Of a DNA stretch of 64,000 nt, positions 46,946 to 58,590 are shown one piece after another. The notes beneath the pieces are model-generated. The model did not search any database, was not told where the DNA came from, and saw only the letters and a program-made list of their open reading frames with translations. Each line of letters begins with the position of its first letter. Position 1 is the first letter of the stretch. The stretch is taken from NCBI GenBank assembly GCA_963680875.1, contig OY804582.1, positions 54,516,646 to 54,580,645 on the forward strand. Reading direction: 5' to 3'. The stretch is from Bathymodiolus brooksi. Taxonomy: Eukaryota; Mollusca; Bivalvia; Mytilida; Modiolidae. A program made the position numbers and the translations under genes.

Positions 46946-48545
46946 CTCTCCATTTATTAATGATTTCAACTAAATGAACCCAATGACACAGAAGTATTCC
47001 GACACTTTCTTTATTTTTTGTGGGTTTTTTGTTTTTTTTTTGTTTTAATATACATATTTATTTATGTTTAATGGTTTACACAAAGATGTAGTGCTTTAAT
47101 TACACTATTTAAAATATGAATTTGTGTTCACGGTCAAAAGAGTTTAGTATTACAAAAATTAAAGGCTTTAGTGCCATATTTTGACGTTTCTACCCATTAT
47201 TGTTAGTACGTTTGTAATTCAATTAGAAATCTAGATTATTACTTTTTTTTTCGGTATTGTGTTAAACCATCTGTCTCAATATTATTTTCTTCAAAAAGCG
47301 ACAGATAATAAATGGATATTAATTAATATAGAATGTTCATTACTAAATTGTTAAAAAAGCATTTTGTTTGATAAGTTTTGATTTAATCTAGGTTAACACC
47401 CACAGTTAAGTTATGATGGCACAGGACGGTGGATCGAACGATCGAAGCGTCATCCTTGTGTAACCAATCATTATCAATTTATTGTTCAAGGGATCATCAA
47501 AGTAACGTAACGTTAAGAAAGAACGGGTGACCGGAGTTTGCCAACAGCAATTTAAAATTAATTTCATCGTCGATTTTATCCGTCGGTATGACAAAAGGAC
47601 TATTAAATTACAAGAAGTACTTGCTTCAATTGTTGTCTATCAAATTGATATTGAAGGAAATGAAAGTGAAAAGAGAGAATAACTGTATTGTGAAATAAGG
47701 TTGACACGAGGTCAAATGTGACAAGAAAAACCGTATCTAAAATAGAATATTAAACAACCAGGCATTATAATGACTGTATAGAAACATTATTATTATAATT
47801 TCCCGTTACTTTCATTTCACATAAAAGTATATTTAAAAATGCTTATACAAAAATGTATTATATAATTTCATGCTTTTTTCATTTTTGTTATTATTTATTG
47901 TGTGGAGAGGAACCCTTGTAAGTTCATATAATGTCCATTCTAATTGTTAAATTATTTAGCAATAAAACGTGTTTATCTAATCTAAACATTATTTAATAGA
48001 AGAAAAGAAACTAATATGATTTTTTTATTCTGAAATAAAAAGTAAAAAAAAAATAATCACGTGTGAATACTAGAGTGTAGCACATTTTTAAACATAGCAA
48101 AATAAATCTTATAATACATTGAACATGTGTTGGTTTATTGTTTAATACTGTATATCGTTTTATTATATTTTTTATATATTTCAAAGTAAAATATAATTTA
48201 TAAATAACAGTACGGCCACCTCTTTTTATGTTGATAACATAAAACACATATTTTACGAATATTTGTGTCCAACACAAAATTTTTGTGACCATAAATCGCA
48301 AAAAATACTTTAAGATATACGGTTCCGTAGGTACAGCCCTCTATCAGGGAAATCACTGTAGGAACTTAACTCTCTAGAATATATAGTATCAAGCATTATT
48401 TACAATTACAAATAATTATTCAATTTTGTTACAACTGTGTTAAACAATATAGTTTTCCTAAATATAAATGTGGTGAATAAAATATGGTAGGAAAATAAAA
48501 TTGATTAACGTCATATAATTTTCTGCTTTGTGTTGTTTTAAAATT
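46946..48545. other. Gene-free AT-rich spacer
   Basis: About 1.6 kb with no recognisable gene or repeat. Small open frames (47406-47594, 48011-48301, minus) show no domain. Confidence 0.4.
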
Positions 48546-48551
48546 ATAGGA

Positions 48552-48815
48552 TTAGTGATATGGTGTTTAACGCCACTTTCAACAATATTTCAGTCATATC
48601 GTGGCTGTCAGTTTTATTGATAGAGGAAATCGGAGTACCCGGAGAAAACCCCCGACCTGCTGCAAGTCACTGACAAACTTCATCACATAATGTTATATCG
48701 AGTACTCATCGCCTGAGTGATATTCGAACTCACAACGTTAGTGGTGATAGGCACTGATTGCATAGGTAGTTATAAATCTACCTACCATACTGTCACGACC
48801 ATAGCGGCCCTATTT
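48552..48815 (-). mobile_element. SINE family S, full-length
   Basis: Reverse of the family: head 'gggccgctatggtcgtgaca', 'gcaatcagtgcctatcacca', B-box-like 'gagttcgaatatc', 'actcgatataacattatgtg', 'gtcactt...ggtcgggggt' and 'ggcgttaaacaccatatcac' at the 3' end. One of the two best copies for a consensus. Confidence 0.8.
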
Positions 48816-49149
48816 TAAAATTATAATTAATATAAATATGTACATGTTATCGTGAAGTTCATTATTACAAACCAGACACAGCCGATTTGTCACAAATAAT
48901 ATTTTTATATAGAGTGTGTTCTGTGTGTTGTTCTCTTCACATTTTAATTCGATTTAGTGTACTGATTTATTTTAGGAAGAACATCATAAAGAATATAATA
49001 GATGTTTCTGAAAAATGGCATTGTGAAATTACAGTTGTGAACTACCTCGTGAGAATGCGCTCACAACAGGCCAATGATCTACTTATTTTGTTGAGCACAA
49101 TATTTCTGACAATAGTCATTGAAAGTAAATATAGCCATTTATATTACTT

Positions 49150-49312
49150 ATATTGTAGCTCTCATGTTTATGCCCTTTGGTTGTATTGCTCCCAAAACCT
49201 TAAAAAAAAATTAATTTGGCTTTCCAATCTTCTGATCTTGAGCGTACCTGGTGAAGGTTATTCCAGAAACGTGTCGTGCGCACATAATTTGATATATACG
49301 TTTTCATTATAT
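49150..49312 (+). mobile_element. Family H repeat
   Basis: 'atgccctttggttgtattgc', 'aatttggctttccaatcttc', 'gagcgtacctggtgaaggtt', 'attccagaaacgtgtcgtgc' and 'gcacataatttgatatatac'. Intact order. Confidence 0.75.
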
Positions 49313-49930
49313 ATTTTTTTTAATCATGACGACCATATTTTAAAAAATCGGAATGTATGTATACACAGAACAAACAGTTAAAGAAATCATTGAACGCCAT
49401 GAACAACCAACATACAAAGTAACAACACAGACATATAGAACAAAATAAAACAAAACACGACTTGTCATGTAAGTGTCTGTAATAGATACATACTGGTCTG
49501 AGTATTGGTGAAGGTTCCCATAACCTAATCTATCGAGTTGTGCCACGCGTCCCCCAGGTAGTTAATAAGGGTTTTTCCTTTCGATAGGGGGTTGTTAGAT
49601 CATAGTAAGGAAAGCTCGACCGTGGACCATAATGGATAACGTATTTTGAGAGTGCCACATCCTTGCACGTATAGATCTTTCGTTGCAGATATCAAAAAAG
49701 AGTAGACACATTGTAGCCGCTAACAAAATATTAGATTGTTCGACCCTACCAAACTCTCCATTATTTTCTAGTGGCAGTAAAATGTCATAGCACTGGTTGT
49801 CGCACCCCCTTCCTAATTACTGTATAGCTTTTATATATATATTGTTGAGCTTGTTTTCGCCCTAAATAAACCATAATTACTGCTTGCTTCACGATATAAG
49901 TAATACCCAATAAATACACAACGTGGTATG
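49313..49930. other. Gene-free spacer
   Basis: Nothing recognised. Confidence 0.35.
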
Positions 49931-49937
49931 GATTATG

Positions 49938-50190
49938 GGACAGGGGGATATGGTATTTAACTCCTCTTTCAACAATATTTCAGTTGTATCAGTTTATTGT
50001 TGAAGGAAACCGGAGTAATCGGAAAAAAACCACCGACCTGTCGCAAGTCAGTGATATACGTTATCACATAATATGGTATCGAATATACCTAGCGGAATTC
50101 GAACTCACAACTTTAGTGGTGATAGGCACTGATTGAACAGGCAGTTGTAAATCCAACTACCATACGCTCATGACCACTACGCCCCCGATA
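49938..50190 (-). mobile_element. SINE family S, near full-length
   Basis: In the plus direction: 'gatatggtatttaactcctc', 'ttgaaggaaaccggagtaat', 'accgacctgtcgcaagtcag', 'cggaattcgaactcacaact' (B box in reverse) and 'taggcactgattgaacaggc', ending 'catgaccactacgcccccg'. Confidence 0.78.
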
Positions 50191-51645
50191 TACATAATGA
50201 TATTAGGAAATCTTAGAAAACCTTCAGTTTGACTCAATTAAGTTTCAGATCATTGACCACAACAATGAAATTGATAGTCATACAGACCATCAACATATTT
50301 TATATCAAAATACAATTTTTTTGTTATTATGTCTTAAACAGTGTCCGTCATTAAAAGAAAAGATAATCAAAATTATATTTTTTTCTTTTCACGTTTATTT
50401 TAAGAAACATGCATATGATGATTATTCTGTGTTATAAATATTCAAAATTTCATTTCAACAACATTATGATAATTTGAATATGATAATTAGTAAATGATCA
50501 ATTATAGTAATTCAATGTAGAAAGAAGATTGTTTCATACGTTGTTTGTCAATAGTAAATGAAATAGATAAAGAGGGACAACTCGAACGTTTTAAGATCGA
50601 TTTTAATTCATTTTCTAACTTTTATGCGTCAGGTGTGTAATGATTGATGCATTCACGCTATATGTGTCGATTGAAAAATGAAAGAAATTGTATTTTCTCC
50701 TGTCCTATTCAGTAGGTAAGAATTGATTGTCAAGATTGGAAATTGGACAACTGTCTTTTGTATGTCGTGTTTAGGGTTGGTTAGTTTATGATGTTTATTG
50801 TTTAACGCCACTTTCTGTCGTGTTTTAATTTGAGCTTTACCGGGGTAATATATCACTTCAGAGTACTGGATTAGTACAAGCAGATAAGAAAATAATTCAT
50901 AATGATATTTTTTCCGTCATACACACAATAATAATTAATAATTCGCTTTATTTTACGGTACTCATATTTAATCGATAATCTTTTTGTAATATAGACCAAG
51001 GGGAATAACTCGAACATATTATCGTCACAACTTTTAAAATGTATTGGGTATTAATATATGCAGCAATATACATCAAATCAGAATAACGAATACCGTTGAA
51101 CCCCTCACTGGTCATGTATACTTTATCCTTTCGTGTTAATGGACTCCTTTCAAAATTGATATAAATAAATGCGCATATGGATGTGGATGTAAATGAACAT
51201 GAAAGACTATCCAAGATTACACTTAGAGACAAAGTAAAGTAAAGGAACATCGCTTTTATTGCTGTTCTACATTTCACAGGCACAGTAAGGCCTTCAGCAA
51301 TGAGAATATCTCATACCCCAAAATCCGTTTATCCACTAAAGTGCACAGAATCAATTACGGGGTCATGTTAAAAACCCTTTCATTATTATTCGGACGTTAT
51401 TTACGCCTTCATAACACAGCATGCCATTCAATACCTAAAGATTGCGTAGGCTTGTTGTTGATTGGTAGTTTGAAATTTTGCCACTGACGCTACCCGATAT
51501 GTCCGGTGGTGCCTTGTTTGAGGACAATTATCGTGAACCTTTTCACTATCTCCTCTTCAACCCGTGGCATTTCAAACACGGTTCATAAGCTTATCATAAT
51601 GCACCTGAGTTGACCCCGGCTTATAACGTGGTAAGTGTTAGTCAA
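50191..51645. other. Gene-free spacer
   Basis: A short SINE S fragment at 50771-50818 (ttgtttaacgccactttctg). Otherwise no gene or family is recognised. Confidence 0.35.
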
Positions 51646-51654
51646 TCTAAAGTT

Positions 51655-51768
51655 ATATGTGATCATTGTTTGTCCTTTTGTCTTTTCTATTCTTTTGGTA
51701 ATGGCATTGCCTGTCCTTCAATTTACAGTTTCAGATTACTCCTTTAGTGTCTTCAAAAATTTCTTTTA
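51655..51768 (-). mobile_element. Dispersed element R fragment (A-B), reverse
   Basis: 'tgatcattgtttgtcctttt', 'ggtaatggcattgcctgtcc', 'ttcaatttacagtttcagat' and 'tactcctttagtgtcttcaa' read as reversed C-B-A. Confidence 0.68.
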
Positions 51769-51949
51769 ACCATATGAAAAGCAGAATCTAGATTTTCTTA
51801 TCTCAGACGCATAACTTTTATTTTTCGTTGTGTTATATCATCACTATATGACCGTTAGGGTACTTATTTAAGAAAATCCTCTACAAAATCATTTTATGTA
51901 ATATCTGTGACTACAAATCGTACTCACATTAAATAAAATCATAACAAAA

Positions 51950-54900
51950 AGATAAAGAGACTACCTTATGAAAAGTCTGACACAATTTGTAGATAGATAA
52001 AGAGACTACCTTATGTAAAGTCTGACACAATTTGTAGATAGATAAAGAGACTACCTTATGTAAAGTCTGACACAATTTGTAGATAGATAAAGAGACTACC
52101 TTATGTAAAGTCTGACACAATTTGTAGATAGATAAAGAGACTACCTTATGTAAAGTCTGACACAATTTGTAGATAGATAAAGAGACTACCTTGTGAAAAG
52201 TCTGACACAATTTGTAGATAGATAAAGAGACTACCTTATGTAAAGTCTGACACAATTTGTAGATAGATAAAGAGACTACCTTATGAAAAGTCTGACACAA
52301 TTTGTAGATAGATAAAGAGACTACCTTATGTAAAGTCTGACACAATTTGTAGATAGATAAAGAGACTACCTTATGTAAAGTCTGACACAATTTGTAGATA
52401 GATAAAGAGACTACCTTATGAAAAGTCTGACACAATTTGTAGATAGATAAAGAGACTACCTTGTGAAAAGTCTGACACAATTTGTAGATAGATAAAGAGA
52501 CTACCTTATGTAAAGTCTGACACAATTTGTAGATAGATAAAGAGACTACCTTATGAAAAGTCTGACACAATTTGTAGATAGATAAAGAGACTACCTTGTG
52601 AAAAGTCTGACACAATTTGTAGATAGATAAAGAGACTACCTTATGTAAAGTCTGACACAATTTGTAGATAGATAAAGAGACTACCTTATGTAAAGTCTGA
52701 CACAATTTGTAGATAGATAAAGAGACTACCTTATGTAAAGTCTGACACAATTTGTAGATAGATAAAGAGACTACCTTATGTAAAGTCTGACACAATTTGT
52801 AGATAGATAAAGAGACTACCTTATGAAAAGTCTGACACAATTTGTAGATAGATAAAGAGACTACCTTATGAAAAGTCTGACACAATTTGTAGATAGATAA
52901 AGAGACTACCTTGTGTAAAGTCTGACACAATTTGTAGATAGATAAAGAGACTACCTTATGTAAAGTCTGACACAATTTGTAGATAGATAAAGAGACTACC
53001 TTGTGAAAAGTCTGACACAATTTGTAGATAGATAAAGAGACTACCTTGTGTAAAGTCTGACACAATTTGTAGATAGATAAAGAGACTACCTTATGTAAAG
53101 TCTGACACAATTTGTAGATAGATAAAGAGACTACCTTGTGAAAAGTCTGACACAATTTGTAGATAGATAAAGAGACTACCTTGTGTAAAGTCTGACACAA
53201 TTTGTAGATAGATAAAGAGACTACCTTGTGTAAAGTCTGACACAATTTGTAGATAGATAAAGAGACTACCTTATGTAAAGTCTGACACAATTTGTAGATA
53301 GATAAAGAGACTACCTTATGAAAAGTCTGACACAATTTGTAGATAGATAAAGAGACTACCTTGTGTAAAGTCTGACACAATTTGTAGATAGATAAAGAGA
53401 CTACCTTGTGAAAAGTCTGACACAATTTGTAGATAGATAAAGAGACTACCTTGTGTAAAGTCTGACACAATTTGTAGATAGATAAAGAGACTACCTTATG
53501 TAAAGTCTGACACAATTTGTAGATAGATAAAGAGACTACCTTATGAAAAGTCTGACACAATTTGTAGATAGATAAAGAGACTACCTTGTGTAAAGTCTGA
53601 CACAATTTGTAGATAGATAAAGAGACTACCTTATGTAAAGTCTGACACAATTTGTAGATAGATAAAGAGACTACCTTATGAAAAGTCTGACACAATTTGT
53701 AGATAGATAAAGAGACTACCTTATGTAAAGTCTGACACAATTTGTAGATAGATAAAGAGACTACCTTATGTAAAGTCTGACACAATTTGTAGATAGATAA
53801 AGATACTACCTTATGTAAAGTCTGACACAATTTGTAGATAGATAAAGAGACTACCTTATGTAAAGTCTGACACAATTTGTAGATAGATAAAGAGACTACC
53901 TTATGTAAAGTCTGACACAATTTGTAGATAGATAAAGAGACTACCTTATGAAAAGTCTGACACAATTTGTAGATAGATAAAGAGACTACCTTATGTAAAG
54001 TCTGACACAATTTGTAGATAGATAAAGAGACTACCTTATGAAAAGTCTGACACAATTTGTAGATAGATAAAGAGACTACCTTATGTAAAGTCTGACACAA
54101 TTTGTAGATAGATAAAGAGACTACCTTATGTAAAGTCTGACACAATTTGTAGATAGATAAAGAGACTACCTTATGTAAAGTCTGACACAATTTGTAGATA
54201 GATAAAGAGACTACCTTATGTAAAGTCTGACACAATTTGTAGATAGATAAAGAGACTACCTTGTGAAAAGTCTGACACAATTTGTAGATAGATAAAGAGA
54301 CTACCTTATGTAAAGTCTGACACAATTTGTAGATAGATAAAGAGACTACCTTATGTAAAGTCTGACACAATTTGTAGATAGATAAAGAGACTACCTTATG
54401 TAAAGTCTGACACAATTTGTAGATAGATAAAGAGACTACCTTATGAAAAGTCTGACACAATTTGTAGATAGATAAAGAGACTACCTTGTGTAAAGTCTGA
54501 CACAATTTGTAGATAGATAAAGAGACTACCTTATGTAAAGTCTGACACAATTTGTAGATAGATAAAGAGACTACCTTGTGAAAAGTCTGACACAATTTGT
54601 AGATAGATAAAGAGACTACCTTGTGTAAAGTCTGACACAATTTGTAGATAGATAAAGAGACTACCTTATGTAAAGTCTGACACAATTTGTAGATAGATAA
54701 AGAGACTACCTTGTGAAAAGTCTGACACAATTTGTAGATAGATAAAGAGACTACCTTGTGTAAAGTCTGACACAATTTGTAGATAGATAAAGAGACTACC
54801 TTGTGTAAAGTCTGACACAATTTGTAGATAGATAAAGAGACTACCTTATGTAAAGTCTGACACAATTTGTAGATAGATAAAGAGACTACCTTATGAAAAG

Positions 54901-57845
54901 TCTGACACAATTTGTAGATAGATAAAGAGACTACCTTGTGTAAAGTCTGACACAATTTGTAGATAGATAAAGAGACTACCTTGTGAAAAGTCTGACACAA
55001 TTTGTAGATAGATAAAGAGACTACCTTGTGTAAAGTCTGACATAATTTGTAGATAGATAAAGAGACTACCTTATGTAAAGTCTGACACAATTTGTAGATA
55101 GATAAAGAGACTACCTTATGAAAAGTCTGACACAATTTGTAGATAGATAAAGAGACTACCTTGTGTAAAGTCTGACACAATTTGTAGATAGATAAAGAGA
55201 CTACCTTATGTAAAGTCTGACACAATTTGTAGATAGATAAAGAGACTACCTTATGAAAAGTCTGACACAATTTGTAGATAGATAAAGAGACTACCTTATG
55301 TAAAGTCTGACACAATTTGTAGATAGATAAAGAGACTACCTTATGTAAAGTCTGACACAATTTGTAGATAGATAAAGATACTACCTTATGTAAAGTCTGA
55401 CACAATTTGTAGATAGATAAAGAGACTACCTTATGTAAAGTCTGACACAATTTGTAGATAGATAAAGAGACTACCTTATGTAAAGTCTGACACAATTTGT
55501 AGATAGATAAAGAGACTACCTTATGAAAAGTCTGACACAATTTGTAGATAGATAAAGAGACTACCTTATGTAAAGTCTGACACAATTTGTAGATAGATAA
55601 AGAGACTACCTTATGAAAAGTCTGACACAATTTGTAGATAGATAAAGAGACTACCTTATGTAAAGTCTGACACAATTTGTAGATAGATAAAGAGACTACC
55701 TTATGAAAAGTCTGACACAATTTGTAGATAGATAAAGAGACTACCTTGTGTAAAGTCTGACACAATTTGTAGATAGATAAAGAGACTACCTTATGTAAAG
55801 TCTGACACAATTTGTAGATAGATAAAGAGACTACCTTATGTAAAGTCTGACACAATTTGTAGATAGATAAAGAGACTACCTTATGTAAAGTCTGACACAA
55901 TTTGTAGATAGATAAAGAGACTACCTTATGTAAAGTCTGACACAATTTGTAGATAGATAAAGAGACTACCTTGTGAAAAGTCTGACACAATTTGTAGATA
56001 GATAAAGAGACTACCTTGTGAAAAGTCTGACACAATTTGTAGATAGATAAAGAGACTACCTTGTGAAAAGTCTGACACAATTTGTAGATAGATAAAGAGA
56101 CTACCTTATGTAAAGTCTGACACAATTTGTAGATAGATAAAGAGACTACCTTGTGAAAAGTCTGACACAATTTGTAGATAGATAAAGAGACTACCTTATG
56201 TAAAGTCTGACACAATTTGTAGATAGATAAAGAGACTACCTTGTGAAAAGTCTGACACAATTTGTAGATAGATAAAGAGACTACCTTATGAAAAGTCTGA
56301 CACAATTTGTAGATAGATAAAGAGACTACCTTATGAAAAGTCTGACACAATTTGTAGATAGATAAAGAGACTACCTTATGTAAAGTCTGACACAATTTGT
56401 AGATAGATAAAGAGACTACCTTATGAAAAGTCTGACACAATTTGTAGATAGATAAAGAGACTACCTTATGAAAAGTCTGACACAATTTGTAGTTAGATAA
56501 AGAGACTACCTTATGAAAAGTCTGACACAATTTGTAGATAGATAAAGAGACTACCTTATGTAAAGTCTGACACAATTTGTAGATAGATAAAGAGACTACC
56601 TTGTGAAAAGTCTGACACAATTTGTAGATAGATAAAGAGACTACCTTATGTAAAGTCTGACACAATTTGTAGATAGATAAAGAGACTACCTTATGTAAAG
56701 TCTGACACAATTTGTAGATAGATAAAGAGACTACCTTGTGAAAAGTCTGACACAATTTGTAGATAGATAAAGAGACTACCTTATGTAAAGTCTGACACAA
56801 TTTGTAGATAGATAAAGAGACTACCTTATGTAAAGTCTGACACAATTTGTAGATAGATAAAGAGACTACCTTGTGAAAAGTCTGACACAATTTGTAGATA
56901 GATAAAGAGACTACCTTATGTAAAGTCTGACACAATTTGTAGATAGATAAAGAGACTACCTTATGTAAAGTCTGACACAATTTGTAGATAGATAAAGAGA
57001 CTACCTTATGAAAAGTCTGACACAATTTGTAGATAGATAAAGAGACTACCTTGTGAAAAGTCTGACACAATTTGTAGATAGATAAAGAGACTACCTTATG
57101 TAAAGTCTGACACAATTTGTAGATAGATAAAGAGACTACCTTGTGAAAAGTCTGACACAATTTGTAGATAGATAAAGAGACTACCTTATGAAAAGTCTGA
57201 CACAATTTGTAGATAGATAAAGAGACTACCTTATGTAAAGTCTGACACAATTTGTAGATAGATAAAGAGACTACCTTATGTAAAGTCTGACACAATTTGT
57301 AGATAGATAAAGAGACTACCTTATGTAAAGTCTGACACAATTTGTAGATAGATAAAGAGACTACCTTGTGAAAAGTCTGACACAATTTGTAGATAGATAA
57401 AGAGACTACCTTATGTAAAGTCTGACACAATTTGTAGATAGATAAAGAGACTACCTTATGTAAAGTCTGACACAATTTGTAGATAGATAAAGAGACTACC
57501 TTATGTAAAGTCTGACACAATTTGTAGATAGATAAAGAGACTACCTTATGTAAAGTCTGACACAATTTGTAGATAGATAAAGAGACTACCTTATGTAAAG
57601 TCTGACACAATTTGTAGATAGATAAAGAGACTACCTTATGAAAAGTCTGACACAATTTGTAGATAGATAAAGAGACTACCTTATGTAAAGTCTGACACAA
57701 TTTGTAGATAGATAAAGAGACTACCTTATGTAAAGTCTGACACAATTTGTAGATAGATAAAGAGACTACCTTGTGAAAAGTCTGACACAATTTGTAGATA
57801 GATAAAGAGACTACCTTGTGAAAAGTCTGACACAATTTGCAGATT
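51950..57845. repeat. 45 bp satellite-like array, ~131 copies
   Basis: The unit is 'gtagatagataaagagacta', 'ccttatgtaaagtctgacac' plus 'aattt'. It is nearly invariant except at two positions that combine freely: ttAtg/ttGtg and tgTaaag/tgAaaag. Rare private variants are agataCTACC at 53801 and 55376 (1575 bp apart, 35 units), cataattt near 55042, and agttagat near 56491. Because 45 is a multiple of three, one minus-strand frame stays open for 1968 codons (15-residue repeat CQTFHKVVSLSIYKL). That frame begins at a TTG inside the array's last unit, has no ATG, and shows no signal peptide or non-repeat domain. I therefore treat it as non-coding. No flanking relation to families R, H or S was found. 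Confidence 0.95.
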
Positions 57846-58590
57846 TATAGAGGACAAAGATTAATTTTTGGAAAGTATTTGATACTATCAGTCGGAGAAA
57901 TTGAATAACGTGATTTTCGTTTTTGACTGTTGGTGATTCAGTTCAGTAATGTATAAGCTTAAAGTTTTAAGATATCTAGTTACGTACTAACGAAAAGTTC
58001 ATCCACACCGTTGTTTTAATGCGTCTCGTTGTGTTCAACAAATATAACACCTTTACTTTTTATGTGCAGACATCGGAACTCTAACATTAAATGGGTCAAA
58101 ATATATAAATAGAAAATCAAAACAAAAAATATAACACTGTCGGAATAGTTCCAAAATCAAATAGAACAATCGTAGACAGAAGTCGAATCAACCAGACTAA
58201 CCATTGCACCTCCGATTCGGTTAGTCTTGAATAAGATTGGACAGTCAAAAGCGAATGACATGACCTTATACGGGATGTTGTTAGATGTTAGTGGGTCGCA
58301 AAAAAAAAGATCCAAAATACCACATCTAATTGTAATTATATTCAGTTAAAACAATATTTTGGTCCATGTGAAGACAGCGCCACACGAAAACATGATTGGT
58401 TGTAAAATCGCAAGGCTCTTAGACATGATTGCGCAATAAAACATGGCAATATATATTTACCTTGAATGACTTAGTGCTCTATTTGATGAAGTCGATTTAA
58501 AACATCTTATCTTTCATTGGGACAGACACTAGCTAGTTGATATCTGAAAGTCCTCACTTACCTTTACACTTGTAATAACGATCTAACAAC
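57846..58590. other. Upstream region of the C4-like gene, with one repeat fragment
   Basis: 58110-58180 is a single-copy relative of the 40 bp array unit ('ataacactgtcggaatagtt', 'aatcgtagacagaag'). The last ~200 bases before the start codon are unique-looking and probably hold the 5' UTR and promoter. No TATA box or start site is placed. Confidence 0.4.

Noticed and set aside
51929..57835. A 1968-residue repetitive protein (15-residue unit) on the minus strand
   Set aside because: It is a stop-free reading of a 45 bp DNA repeat. It starts at TTG inside the array, with no ATG, signal peptide, unique domain or splice context.
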